Made by a program: the position numbers and the translations under genes. Positions 24,378 through 36,003 of a DNA stretch of 64,000 nt are shown here, in pieces. The number at the start of each line of letters is the position of its first letter. Positions within the stretch are counted from its first letter, which is position 1. This DNA comes from Bombyx mori (Eukaryota > Arthropoda > Insecta > Lepidoptera > Bombycidae): assembly GCF_030269925.1 (NCBI RefSeq), contig NC_085131.1, positions 7,425,501 to 7,489,500 of the forward strand, read 5' to 3'. A model generated the notes under the pieces. That model was given only the letters and a program-made list of their open reading frames with translations. It was not told where the DNA came from and searched no databases.

Positions 24378-24512
24378 GTTTACTGGTGGTGGGACCTCTT
24401 GTGAGTCCGCGCGGATAGGTACCACCACCCTGGCTATTTCTGCCATGAAGTAGTAATGCGTTTCGGTTTGAAGGGTGGGGCAGCCTTTGTAACTATACTT
24501 GAGACCTTAGAT
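24378..24512 (+). repeat. Bm1-type SINE, truncated at both ends
   Basis: It starts TTACTGGTGGTGGGACCTC and breaks off after GAGACCTTAGA. The A-tail is missing, so it was cut after insertion. Confidence 0.85.
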
Positions 24513-24955
24513 CAGATTTTCATAAACCTAGCCGTTGATAGCGGCTATATTCTAGACATTCTCAGAATCGGGAGAGCCATTCAGGAAGTTTATAAAAATG
24601 GGCGTAAACATTACAATGTTCATATTGCTTGCTTGAACAACTGTATAAATATATTTTATGCAAAATTAATAAAATAATTGAAGCTAAGAACTTTTACGCT
24701 CTATCTTAGAAATTGATCCGAAATGTTAAACAGAACTAGCACGCATAAAATCTTCCATACCACATATCATTCTGTACGTCTTGATATTACTATATTATTT
24801 TCAAAGTATTGTATGATAAATTATGTCATTTGTTGGAAAATTCCCAGTAAATAGTGAACGAATAATTAGAGTTCGATGTTGAAATTTTGATTTCTCTGTT
24901 GAGTTGTATCACTTTGAGATTTCCTATAAATTACACATTCAATGAATGATCAGAA

Positions 24956-25201
24956 GTTTTTTTTTTTTTTTTTATTGCCTAGATGGGTGGACAAGCTCAC
25001 AGCTCACCTGGTGTTAAGTGGTTACTGGAGCCCATAGACATCCACAACGTAAATGCGCCACCCAGATATAAGTTCTAAGGCCTCAAGTATATTTACAACG
25101 GCTGCCCTACCCTTCAAATCGAAACGCATTACTGCTTCACGGCAGAAATAGGCAGGGTGGTGGTACCCACCCGTACGGACTCACAAGAGGTCCTACCACC
25201 A
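24956..25201 (-). repeat. Bm1-type SINE, 5'-truncated
   Basis: A long poly(T), then TATTGCCTAGATGGGTGGAC, up to GGTCCTACCACC at 25201. Confidence 0.9.
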
Positions 25202-26400
25202 GATATCTTAGAAAATATATTATGTATGTAAGAAATGATTATATTTTACTCAGTAAGTAACGACTATGGTCATATTTAATTCTAGTTTAAATCCATGTAG
25301 CATCTTCCTTCGCTTAATAATACATCATTATGAAATAACCTATGTTTAAATAATGCTAGTGCACGAAGGTCCCATTGAATTGAGGCTCTAAGGATGGGCG
25401 GTGAAGTGGGCGGGTCGGGAGTCGTTTGGGCGGATCTTTCGGGCGGGCGGAGACTTGACCCGCCCAACTATCTATCTCTTATTTTACCTTAAATATTCTT
25501 GAAAAGAATTTTATCAAATCTTTTTGTATTTTGTTTTTATTAGTATTGTTTATTTTAGCGTGAACCAGCATATTTTTTTATAACCATAAATCTAGAGATG
25601 ATACGAATTTTGAAATCAATCAAATTGATTTTATTCTCAAATTTTCAAAACAGACAATTACCATGATAGGTTTTTTATTCATCAAAATATAAATTAACGC
25701 TATGTTAAAACAGACAATAAAAGAGATACCCTTTTTGAATATACCTCTTGTTTTCGGAATAGAGGGAATGTTGATTTAAAAATGTCATAATAGGTACAAT
25801 AATACGCTCAACAGAGTAGGTACGAGATAAGGAATTGTCAAGTTCAATGATGGAATTCGTAATTAGCAACTACTTTTGGAACTCACATTTTTATTTAAAA
25901 GTCGAACTTACTTGTAAATTAGTATTAAGAGATAGACGACAGAAATCACACTTGTACGCACTTCTTCTTAGACCCTGTAGTTGCATAAATCTGCAAATAA
26001 CATATTAAACCTAGGGTCAAAGGTCATTTTTTTAACCAAGCAGTTCTGTTACACATTTCATTCGATCTCGAAAATAACAAGTCGAATAAGTGAGAAAGCA
26101 AGGTACCCCATCAATATGCGGGTTTTATCTTTCATCATTGTTCAATGAGCTCACCTTCCATAGTTAAGGTTAAAAAACTTGTAGACACTTGCGGCTTGTA
26201 TGGGGGCCGCTCCAGACACGCTTGCAAGGACTAATGGCGAACGCGTGAGTTTTTAATTAGACTTCACACATACAGTAACAAAAAATAATATAGTATTCAA
26301 CATTTTCTTTAACAACTGTTATCCTATTCTTTTACAGAAAATGTTCACATAAAGCTAATCACGTACGATCATCAATTATTATAATAATAATAGTTATTGT
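25202..26400. other. Gene-free stretch with a GGGCGG-rich patch
   Basis: At 25394-25470 there are repeated GGGCGG-type motifs, with GGGCGGGT and ACCCGCCC forming a local inverted repeat. Nothing else was recognised. Confidence 0.4.
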
Positions 26401-26749
26401 GATAGTCTGTGATAAAAAATGTATATCTAAACAGGACGCCCTACGTAGGGGTGCGCGCCTGCGGCCCGTGGTACCGCACGCGTCAGGGTGCCGCACCCTG
26501 TTCCGAGGTGATGGCAGTCCTGTCCCGACCGCCCTGCAGAGCGGACCACCGCGCACCCCAGCCATCAAACACCGGCGATCGAACGACGCAAACTTCGAAA
26601 AATTCAAACTCCGAACCATTCAAAATTTAAATCAGTTTTCTTTTGTCGCACATCGTTTTAATTCCATTTTTAAAATTATTATTGTTTTGTAAAGTCACCG
26701 ACTTGTGCACGGGGTGTCGGGAACTGAGTCAGCGGTGGACCAGGCCAAG
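26401..26749 (+). other. Candidate 5' non-coding exon ending in a splice-donor-like site
   Basis: A GC-rich block (about 26430-26600) is followed by a sharp donor-like site CCAAG|GTATGAGT, with GT at 26750. The next gene's first coding exon (31757) is preceded by an acceptor-like site at 31684, so it needs an upstream exon, and this is the best donor I noticed in the preceding 5 kb. The link is inference. The GC-rich block could equally be part of a mobile element. Confidence 0.25.
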
Positions 26750-27927
26750 GTATGAGTCACATTTAGTTTTCTTGCCATAGTAACACCCTCCTCCACACGC
26801 ACCTGCGTTGGTAGCAAATGCACGCTTTTCGATGTTTCGCTTTGATTATACCGGCGCAGATTTACTTACCATTAAAGGGTTGGTTTTTCGTGACGTCACT
26901 CTGTAACGCCAAAGAAAAACATTCATTCTATTCCAAATGCTTCTTAATAAATTTACAACTGAAAACTACGTTGTAACTTGTAACTTATTAATTTATCTGT
27001 GTTTTTTTGCATTTTTTTTCTCTTGTGAAATAATTTGTTGAAGCACTTACATACTATAAAGTCGTGTCAAATTAAATTTGATAAACAAAAAACAAAGAAA
27101 TGGTGATTGGTGAATTTTATGTAAGGAATAATATCAACTCAGTTTAAATTCTATTAGACCTGATGAAAATTCTCATATATATGTATATTCTAAAACATGT
27201 TTGAAACAGGTAAGGTGGCAAATCTCTGCAAGCATTTTTGGTATCGATAAAAAAGACTCAGTTTGAATTTAAAACTGTTTCAAATTTCATGCTTTATAAA
27301 TTTAAAATAATATTATTAAAAGAAACAACCGAATCGAAGCAAACCGTGTTCTTGGCGTACGCGGGTTGTGTTTTCCATCGAGTAGGTATTAACTTTTGTA
27401 AGTAGTTCGCACTGTGGGGAATGTAAGTGTCATCGTAAATTGATTAGCGTTCGAGTTATTGAAGCGTGGGAGGTTCATACATTTAGCGCAACTCAAATCG
27501 ACTATGTAACAATTAATTATTACGAGTATATAATTAACAAAAATTGCAAAAAACAAATTAAAAATCACTTCCTAGGCCAATCAATCTTAATTTACGTTTT
27601 AAAATTTTTATATGCCGAAACTAGTGCAAAACTGAATTTAAATACACATTATTGCATATTTTTTGAGTCAGATCAAATATTTTTTGTTGCTTTATTTATG
27701 TATCTAAGGCAATAAAAAGTACGGCTGGTCGTACGTACGTACGGTGGTCAGTCGAGTGTTCCGTTCACTTTTAATAATCGTAATTTCGTTGGGACTCTGT
27801 GAATTCCAATTACAGGGTGAATACTAATGGGTAGTATTACGTAACCTCAGTCTTTTCACCTTTTTTCGGATTTTTATTTATTTTTCGTGCTTCTGTTAGC
27901 TTGACTTGAATTTATCTTTAAGGTATA
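26750..27927. other. AT-rich stretch, nothing recognised
   Basis: There is no supported coding frame and no recognised repeat. If the exon at 26401-26749 is real, this is the start of its intron. Confidence 0.35.
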
Positions 27928-28105
27928 CTAGCTTTTGCTCGCGACTCCGTCCGCGTGGAATAGTTACTTTGGTATAACGCTAAATTACGCATTTACGTAG
28001 AAAGTAAAAATATTTTTGAATTATAGAATGTTAAGGAGCTATTTAAACCCCTATTTTGAAACATTCTTTATTGGTGCTCCACTTGTATTGGTCTTACCGT
28101 GATGT
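27928..28105 (-). mobile_element. Truncated Helitron-like element (same family as 11952-12270)
   Basis: CTAG at 27928-27931 is followed by CTTTTGCTCGCGACTCCGTC and then the inverted text of the 11952 copy, to about 28105. Its 5' third is missing and is replaced by a TA-rich run. Confidence 0.65.
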
Positions 28106-28204
28106 TATATATTATATATAACATAGTATATATATATATATATTTATCACTCCATGACGTCCGATTGACTTGAAAACTTCCATACGGACAGATGAGATTA
28201 CTAC

Positions 28205-28400
28205 AGTTAGTCCACTGAGTTTCTCGCCGGATCTTCTCAGTGAGTCGCGTTTCCGATCCGGTGGTAGATTCAGCGAAGCACTGCTCTTGCTAGTGTCAGT
28301 GTTAGTAACACTCCCGGTTTGAACCCCGTGAGCTCACTTATACGTCAAGGAGAAGCTGAAATAGCCTCTCAAGGCTATCAGCAAAGGTAGAAAAAAGAAA
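28205..28400 (+). repeat. A-tailed dispersed repeat (ACTGAGTTTCTCGCCGGATC family)
   Basis: It runs from CCACTGAGTTTCTCGCCGGA to AGGTAGAAAAAAG and is complete on the 3' side. Confidence 0.8.
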
Positions 28401-28485
28401 AACATCAGTATTATTACTTTGATCTAAAAATCACAAGGTCGGCAATATGACAAAAGTTTATTTAAAAAATTGTTCGGGTCGTTAT

Positions 28486-28670
28486 GAAAGCGCGTTTTCA
28501 TTGCTTGCTTGCTCGCGGCACGACCGGTGTAAGACCGAAGCCCATAGAGATCCACGACGTACATGCCGCCACGCACGTTATGACAAATTTCAAAGTGTCA
28601 GTTTTATAGTAGGTACAACGGCTTTAGCACCTTTTAAGCCGGAAGGCATTAATTACTGTAGCGACACGTG
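28486..28670 (-). repeat. Strongly diverged Bm1-type SINE
   Basis: Ordered matches ATTGCTTGCTTGCTCG, AAGCCCATAGAGATCCACGA and TAGGTACAACGGCT correspond to a reverse SINE 3' part with many changes. A plus-strand frame over it is not a gene. Confidence 0.5.
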
Positions 28671-28898
28671 CACTAACTATATATAGCACCAGTTTTTAGA
28701 CATTAATATGTAATTGCTGTAAAATTAAATATTTTCTTTCTTCAAATTCACGAAAACGACTCTGATGATGTTGAGGCGTTATCGGTGGGTGTAAATCGCA
28801 ATGAGGCTGGCTCGGGCTTTGAGACACGAGGCCGGTGTCTAAATCGGTGAAACAAAAACCACGATTAATAAACAGAACGATGACTTATTACTTACTTA

Positions 28899-29146
28899 TT
28901 ACTGGTGGTAGGACCTCTTGCGAGTCCGCGCGGGTTGGTACCACCACCCTGCCTATTTCTACCGTGAAGCAGTAATGCGTTTCGGTTTGAAGGGTGGGGC
29001 AGCCGTTGTAACTATACGTGAGACCTTAGAACTTATATCTCAAGGGGGGTGGCGCATTTACGTTGTGGATGTCCATGGGCTCCAGTAACCACTTAACACC
29101 AGGTGGGCTGTGAGCTCGTCCACCCATCTAAGCAATAAAAAAAAAT
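28899..29146 (+). repeat. Bm1-type SINE, 5'-truncated
   Basis: It runs from TTACTGGTGGTAGGACCTC to CATCTAAGCAATAAAAAAA. Confidence 0.9.
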
Positions 29147-29497
29147 ACAAACGCTCGCGTGCTCTGAGGACAGCAGTAAATTAAATTCCATTTTATCTAT
29201 GAGTATTGTTTAAATTGTCGTTAATTTTACCGTTTTAATCAAACTTTAACGTCTTAAAGACAACCATGGTGTGTGGTGAGTTACGCCTTAACTACCATAG
29301 GTGACGCTGTAATTTGACTATTCAAGGCGTTCCGAAACGAACCATTATCGAGCCATACAATTATGGTAATTTCTAAACCCTTTATTAATTACATTATTCT
29401 ATCTATTACGTTATTACATTATTCAAGTGTTGTTTTTTTTTTATACCTACGTAACCAGGCGCACGTGTTTTGATGAAGCTTCCGTGAAAATATTTCA

Positions 29498-29741
29498 TCT
29501 TTTTTTTTTTTATTGCTTAGATGGGTGGACGAGCTCACAGCCCACCTGGTGTTAAGTGGTTACTGGAGCCCATAGACATCTACGACGTAAATGCGTCACC
29601 CACCTTGAGATATAAGTTCTAAGGTCTCAAGTAAACGAGTAGTTACAACGGCTGCCCCACCCTTCAAACGCATCACTGCTTGACGGCAGAAATAGGCAGG
29701 ATAGTAGTACCTACCCACGCGGACTCACAAGAAGTCCTACC
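29498..29741 (-). repeat. Bm1-type SINE, 5'-truncated
   Basis: Poly(T) and TATTGCTTAGATGGGTGGAC run to GAAGTCCTAC at 29741, where it joins a plus-strand LINE fragment without a gap. Confidence 0.9.
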
Positions 29742-29935
29742 GGCTCCCCTCCACGGTGTTTCCCGAGCGCTATGACATGTCCTTCTGCAAACCAGGGGTG
29801 TAGAGAGTATTTAACGGTAGGCAGCGGCTTGGCTCTGCCCCTGGCATTGCTGAAGTCCATGGGTGACGGTAACCATTTACCATCAGGTGGGCTGTATGCT
29901 CGACCGCCTACAAGGGCAATAAAAGAAGTTGAACT
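29742..29935 (+). repeat. CR1/Jockey-like LINE 3'-end fragment
   Basis: It starts CGGCTCCCCTCCACGGTGTT and ends GGGCAATAAAAG, matching the 3' end of the LINE at 54340-56966. It lies head-to-head against the preceding SINE. Confidence 0.85.
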
Positions 29936-30065
29936 GATTTGATGTATGGCGAATCGGCATGGTTGGCGAATCGAAGAATATTTAATTGTAAAAAGTACTG
30001 AAGATCGCTAATCGAGTGGCTAGCAAACACTTAAAGATTCCGTTATGGACAATAGTCGATAACGG

Positions 30066-30139
30066 AAAAGTAGACAGTAAATAAATTGTGGGTAGTTCTG
30101 AACACAGAACAACCCACAATTTATTTACTGTCTACTTTT
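30066..30139. repeat. Perfect 28-bp fold-back
   Basis: The left arm at 30066-30093 (AAAAGTAGACAGTAAATAAA, then TTGTGGGT) is exactly complementary to the right arm at 30112-30139. The 18-bp centre contains GTTCT and AGAAC, which can extend the stem. Confidence 0.9.
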
Positions 30140-30998
30140 TTTTCACTAGTCTTACCAGCCTTACAAGGTTAACCTTTTCAATCAATATAGGCATTAGCGA
30201 AAAGTGGGATAGGTACGAGTTTTACTGACTTTATGTCCCGTAATACAACATTTTAACAAAATATAAAACCAACTTGATCAAAATTAAATATAATATCATT
30301 AATCTACTCGAAGTTCGTTAAATATATAATGCATTATTAAGTATAGGTAACTCAATAACAACTGGTTGGATCGATTTTGATTAAATTTAAATGGGACGAC
30401 ATCAGAAACACTGGCTTTCAAAAATATTATTATTACAAAAAAACATCGAAGTCACTTAGAAAAAAATTCTGTGATAAATAAAATTATACTAGAAATAAGT
30501 AGAATAACTTCTTCCTTGTTTAAAAGCAGTTAAATATGGGAGGAATTTACTTTGTAATAACTATTGGTTTTCAATAAGGTAAAATACCTAGATGCGGTCT
30601 ATTCAAATGTGAGTTTTAATGTCGCATTTTGCGACTCCCACGAAAGAAGATCGTACTGCTCTAGGTCGATACCTCACTATGTATTTATGTTACAGAATTC
30701 GCTGTCTCTATATACAGTTCAATTGTTAGGGTAAACCGGAGGGTTACCGTGGGAGTTCTGATCTCCGCCGTAATTAACCGGCGTGGACAAACTGTACTCC
30801 CCCAATCTTTGTTGTAAACCAACCTAAGGATTATTTTGTCAATATGCGAGCCTATTACGGCTGTAATAAAATTACGAACGGTTCAACATTTTGTATTCAT
30901 TGACAGTTGCATAATTAGACATTTGTATTAAAAAAAAATTAATGACATTTTATTTATTGGTCTTTCGAATTATATAATTATATTTATGCTATCGTACA

Positions 30999-31422
30999 TC
31001 TATATATTAATACGTGAAGCAAAAACTTTGTATCCCTTTTTACGAAAATTGCGCGGACGGAGGAGTATGAAATTTTCCACACTTATAAAGAATATAGAGA
31101 AGAAGTGCACAATCCTAATATATTTTTTAAAAAAATAATGCATAAAAGATACATTAAATCAATAAAGAAAACATTACACACACTACATACCATGTATTTG
31201 ACGCACACACGCATGCATACTATTTATTCTCAAAGTTTTGTTCTTGACGTCTGTGGTCAAATTGAGAATAGATTAAATATTGTTTATCTTTATTAATATT
31301 TTTTTATAGTGTAACCTTGGCGAAATTTGTGATTATAGAAGTATAAAATACAATCATAATAGTGTACAAACATACAATTCCAATTAATTATAGTCGAATT
31401 TCGACTACTGCGGGACCACTAG
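30999..31422 (+). mobile_element. Non-autonomous Helitron (family 1), best copy
   Basis: It starts TCTATATATTAATACGTGAA at 30999, preceded by A. It ends with the hairpin AGTCGAATTTCGACT, ACTGCGGGACC and ACTAG at 31422, followed by T. Insertion between A and T, TC and CTAG ends, and a 3' hairpin all fit Helitrons. It has no Rep/helicase coding and lies 260 bp upstream of the nerfin-1-type exon. Confidence 0.9.
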
Positions 31423-31684
31423 TAACTATCTAAAATTAAATAGTGCACTTGTCTTCTACGAAATGTTCCTTTTTACGTGATCTAGTTGGAAAATAAAGAA
31501 AAGAATTTCGGTAACGCAAAAGCGGTTGTTACAATCAAAGAAATGTGGCTCTCGTCCACCCTCGTGCGAGCGGTTTTTAGCACATCTTTATTTGTTCTCG
31601 TTACGGCAGAAAACTTTTCTCGACCACTTTATATGATTGCTTGTAACATAAAAAGTCTCTAATGTTGTTTTCGTTTTGTTTTAG

Positions 31685-31756
31685 ATTAATATTTGTACGT
31701 GATTAAATGAAAAAAATCGAAATGAGCTTTCTTAAATTCTGCCAAATGCTTCACGC
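31685..31756 (+). promoter_or_regulatory. 5' leader exon part with an overlapping upstream ORF (31707-31760)
   Basis: A pyrimidine-rich run ending in TTTTAG at 31684 looks like a 3' splice site, so the leader of the nerfin-1-type gene probably starts in an upstream exon. The leader has an ATG at 31707 that opens a 17-codon ORF ([17 protein letters not shown]). Its TGA at 31758-31760 overlaps the main ATG at 31757-31759 as ATGA. Such an overlap could lower or couple translation of the main frame. A second in-frame ATG of the main frame is at 31763. Confidence 0.5.
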
Positions 31757-34700
31757 ATGAACATGGAGGCAGCATTACCACATTTCCATCGACTCAACAG
31801 CTCCAGATTGTATCAGTATGCTTCTCCTCCTCTCAGAATATCCAACAGTTACCTCCACGATATCATTCCTCCTCAACATCCCAATTTACTCCAGCAATAT
31901 CTGGCCTACTACAATGAACCAGTTGTGCCTCTCGATCTTTCTCTAAAATCCAGCACACCGATCACCCCACCATGCACCCCTCCACTAGCACAAAAAAGAA
32001 AACCTGACGAAATAAAAAACAAATCTCCCAAATTATTGAGACACTTCGAAGACAATGACACCAAAGAGGCGGATAAAAAATCAGAAAAATGGAAGATTGA
32101 CGATGAAATCTCAAACGATAGTGACAGTCCGGAAGCAAAGAAACTTAAATTCACGAAGAAATTTTTTGATGAACTACAAACCTGTTTACCAAAGGAACCT
32201 GAGACACCTTCGAAAAGCGAAAGAGGGTCGCCAGACGTAGTTGAAGTCAAAGATGTGGAAGAAAGACCGAAAAAATCTCCTAAACCACTCCAAGGACCGT
32301 TGAAGAAGAGTAAAGTTGTAAGGCGTTTGATGTTCGATGAGGACAAAACTTCACCTGTGTCTGGAACAATAATACGAGATCTAGCCGAAGACGAAACATT
32401 AGTGGTTAGAAAGGTACGTTTGATGTTAATAATGAATATATTAAAGTAAAATGAGCCACAACACGAAGTATATGTTTAGATATTAAAAAATCGTTTCAAA
32501 ACAGAACAACAAAGTTCAAAACGAACTATTTAATTAGACGTTTCACCTTACAATTACGGTAAATTGAGAAGCTATTTTTCCTTATCGCTTCGACAATTAA
32601 ACAAGTATGAAATCGAGTATTTGTGCTGTTTTGCGGTAATAACTGCTTTAAGGGTTAGCCATAATGCCTTCCCCGAGGGTGTGCCTTTAGGACATTAAGC
32701 ACGAAATAAATTGCCGTTCCAATACTACTTACGACATGTAGTAATTTCTTTTAGTTAAAACAGTGAGCCTAACGTTTCATTTATCCGCAATAAAAGCCGT
32801 GTAAATGATACACAATTAAGTAATTGTCACAGTTTGTTGTGACCGAAGCGATTTACTGTGAATATTCAGGCTTGCATGTTCATTTACGTGTTTATTTCTA
32901 GGGCGATATAGATCCGGCCTTTAATGTGGTCGAAGTTACAGATGAAGCCAAAGCTCTGATAGCGAGCATTGAGAATCGACTGGGGCAGTACATCTGTAGA
33001 TTGTGCCGGCGATTATACGGGGACGCATTTGCTCTGGCACAGCACAGGTGCTCACGCATAGTTCACATCGAATATCGATGCCCTGAATGCGACAAGGTAT
33101 TACAATTAATCAAATTATATTTGTTATTTTTATTGCGATCCACAGACGAGCAAATGGTTTGACTGGTTTATTAAACGGTTATTGCGGCTTATAGAGACCG
33201 CAGCCTTGAGGTCCAAATAAATGAAGCTTATGATGTAAAACGACTGTCTCACCATTAAAACCGGACCGTGTAACAGCTTCGCGGCATAAATATGCTGGAT
33301 AGTTCGATAACAATAGATAGAAACCACTCATGTGAGCTGTTAATATGCTCCGGAACTACTTATTGTTCATTTTCAGTGCCCTCGTCATGGAAATCTACTT
33401 ATACATATTTTGATTCCTCAAAATTTTCAGATACATTATTATCTTCCACTCAGTTATTTTTATTAAATTACAATTAGCACTCCATCACATTATAGTGATA
33501 TGAAGCCAATTGTTGAATGCTCTGTGACAACAAATAAAATCGAGGGTGCGATGCAACTGTGAAAACTCAGTTTGTTTCCATGGGAATATATCGCCATAGA
33601 GTGGTTGGTAGTTAAATGTTTTTATAGTGTGGTCTTCTAAATTTTAATTATATTAATGGTGATCGATTTGAATTCGACATTAAAATTGAGAGGAATAAAT
33701 ACTCCGTATTGTTTTGTTATAGACATAGAAGAAACTTATGATATGAAGATATATATTTTTTAATTTTGGTCTGTTTTCGCGAGTCATAGACTTTTACGGT
33801 TTAATCTAGGTTTTATCAATGCCATGTTATTTCCGAGGTTTTTTTTATTTTTATATTTTATTGCCCTTGTAGGCAGACGAGCATACGGCCCACCTCTTTT
33901 GTTACTTTACAGTTTTCGTCCGTCACTTATTACTCAGAAGGGAGATTTTCGAAAAAAGGTCCCCTACTCTTCAAACCGGAACTAGTTTTCAGCAGAAACG
34001 AGCAAGGCAGTGCGATAAACCCATAGCAACTCACAAAATTCTCGATAGCCAAATAACCAATGACTAACGAGTGACGAAACTTTTAATTTGTGTTTCGGTT
34101 TGAAGGATGGGGGGCAGCCGTTGTAACTATACTTTAGACTTTAGAACTTATATCTCATGGCGGGTGACGCATTTACGTTTTACATGTCTATGGGCTCGAG
34201 TAACCGCTAAATACCAGGTGGGCTGTGGCTTGTCCACCCATCTAAGCAATAAAAAAAAAAAAAAAAAAATTTAAACTAAATTTTTGTAAATGGCATCCTC
34301 AAATGTAGGGACTATTTTGGAACATTTATGTCTGATATTAGATATAACAACTACATCGGGGTTTACTAATTGACAATTATCGGCAAAACAAGTTGCAGAA
34401 ATCGGCATGCATCATTATTATGATCTTAAGTATCTATTAATATGTACATATTTGCTTAAAAACAGGAATGCAATTCAGAACTGTTCCACTGTTGTGAACT
34501 CTTTTGAATTTAGACGAAAGCATTTTTTCAGGTTTTCAACTGTCCAGCTAACCTAGCCTCCCATCGTCGCTGGCACAAGCCACGCGTGCCGGGGACCACT
34601 AAGCGACGAGACCCTCCTTCAACCGACGCTGGCCGGTTCTCGTGTCAGCGATGCGGCAAGCTGTTCCGCAGACAGGCTTATCTCAGGAAGCACTTGTTGG

Positions 34701-35887
34701 CACACGAGCATCCGGAAAATGAAACCGAAAAAGAGCCTTCAGCTTTCCGACAAGTCCATTCGGAATACAACGCATATCAACAAGTGAGTTGTCAGCGTTC
34801 TTTTTTTTTTTAATACGCTTTTATTAGCTTCAGACATACTATGTGTGTTTGTAACGGAATCTTTGAACATGATTTTGACCCCCTTCAAAACGTCGGATTA
34901 ACTCGAAATTTGGTATACTTACTAAGGACCGATGACAATTCAATATTAAAAAAAAAAAAAATTCAAAAATTGAAATTGAACTAAAAAATGAAACATAAAT
35001 AATAGTTAAAAAAAACTAACAAAATATGCTTTTATACAAAATCCAACTAAAATATAGAAAATAAATTTTATTATCATTTATCAATAACTATCATTTATTT
35101 AGTTAATATGGTCAGATAAGTCGACCCGTAAAATAACGCTTCCTGTTTTTTTTTATTGCCTGTGTAGGCACAAGAGCATACGGCCCACCTGATGGTAAGT
35201 GATTACCGTCGTCCATGGACGCCAGCAATGCCAAGGGCAGAGCTAAGTCAATGCCTGCCATTGAATACTCCACGTTTGAAGAAGGACATGTCATAGCGCA
35301 CGAGAAACACCGTGGAGGGGAGTTCATTCTAAAGCCGGATGATACGTGGCACTGTTTGAAGTCTCCAGTCCTTTGTTACAGTGGCTGTGTTCTAATCGCC
35401 CTTGGGGTAGAAGTGAGCTGGATATCAAATACAAAAAAAATTATTCAACATAAATGAAAGTACATACTTGTTGAACGTAAAAAAGAAATGCCGCCAATTC
35501 ACAAAAAACTAGCCTCCGTCCTGAGAAGAATTGGCAAGAAACTCAGCGGGCACGTCGTTTTTTTTTTTAAATATTAGTTTTTTTTTATCTTCATTTTAAC
35601 AATGAGTATTATAACATAACACAGGATAGCACAGGATTCTAATATACCACTATGAAATAGCAGTAAAATCCAATGGCATTGTCGTCTAATTTTTTCAATA
35701 ACTTCAATAGGAGACAATCAGAGATGCGAACTTCAATGCATTCTGGAACAAGATTCCCCCTCCGCAACATGAGTTGAATTGGGAAGGGTTGCGCACGCGC
35801 TGTGCGTCGTCCTGCTCGTCTGAAGACTCACGCAGCCTGGACGTGACGGGATCTGAAGACGAAGGCGGCGGGGCTATAGAAGGCTGA
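31757..35887 (+). CDS. nerfin-1: Nerfin-1/INSM-type C2H2 zinc-finger transcription factor (four coding exons)
   Basis: Coding exons 31757-32413, 32902-33096, 34532-34783 and 35711-35887 have GT-AG borders, and all three introns are phase 0; the predicted protein is 426 residues. Residues 58-62 (PLDLS) are a CtBP-binding type motif. Residues 75-215 are Lys/Glu/Ser/Pro-rich with basic patches. Exon 2 holds an atypical first finger (C251, C254, H267, C269), then [14 protein letters not shown]. This joins [18 protein letters not shown] in exon 3 as a second finger (C279, C282, H295, H299). This block is the signature of insulinoma-associated (INSM)/nerfin-1 proteins. A third finger, [19 protein letters not shown] (C322, C325, H338, H342), follows. 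Exon 4 gives an acidic Ser-rich tail. In insects the family is a nuclear regulator of neuronal differentiation and axon guidance. The introns contain SINE and LINE pieces. The end of exon 4 is the least certain part (see 35880-36003). Confidence 0.85.
33848..33893 (-). repeat. Short CR1/Jockey-like LINE 3' end in nerfin-1 intron 2
   Basis: TTTTATTGCCCTTGTAGGCA, then GACGAGCATACGGCCCACCT, is the terminal piece of the LINE family at 54340-56966. Confidence 0.75.
34090..34270 (+). repeat. Bm1-type SINE 3' half in nerfin-1 intron 2
   Basis: It begins TGTTTCGGTTTGAAGGATGG and ends CATCTAAGCAATAAA plus a long A-run. Confidence 0.85.
34812..34950 (+). repeat. Dispersed repeat in nerfin-1 intron 3
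   Basis: It contains GTAACGGAATCTTTGAACAT, then CAAAACGTCGGATTAACTCG, and shares its start with 12519-12610. The class is unknown. Confidence 0.45.
35148..35345 (-). repeat. CR1/Jockey-like LINE 3' end in nerfin-1 intron 3
   Basis: TATTGCCTGTGTAGGCACAA, GGCCCACCTGATGGTAAGTG and CCGTGGAGGGGAGTTCATTC match the LINE tail. The plus-strand frame at 35215-35457 is an accident of this repeat. Confidence 0.85.
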
Positions 35888-36003
35888 CGGCGAGTACTGC
35901 GGCCTGTGCCGAGGTTTCCGGCATACACGCCGCTTGCAAACCCACTTTACAATTACGCAGCATCGTATGCCCATGATGCGCCCCATATGTATTTCAATTA
36001 AAG
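35880..36003 (+). CDS. nerfin-1: Possible alternative last coding segment of nerfin-1 with an additional zinc finger
   Basis: After CTATAG at 35874-35879 the frame AAG GCT GAC GGC GAG TAC reads EYCGLCRGFRHTRRLQTHF, then TITQH. This fits a C2H2 finger (CxxC, F-x5-L-x2-H-x5-H), one residue shorter than usual between the second Cys and the Phe. The frame is the one exon 3 would give if spliced to 35880 (phase 0), but it is out of frame with the exon starting at 35711. AAAG|GTAAAT at 36000-36009 could be a donor leading to a further exon that I could not find. Vertebrate INSM proteins have fingers after the RRQAYLRKH finger. Alternatives are a one-base insertion in this sequence or a decayed finger. 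Confidence 0.35.

Noticed and set aside
26359..26692. Three overlapping frames in the GC-rich block
   Set aside because: None has a recognisable domain. GC-rich DNA lacks stops by composition, so I treat the block only as a possible non-coding exon.
31909..32346. 145-codon minus-strand frame opposite nerfin-1 exon 1
   Set aside because: It is Ser/Phe-rich because it mirrors the Lys/Glu-rich coding strand, and the plus strand has the family motifs.
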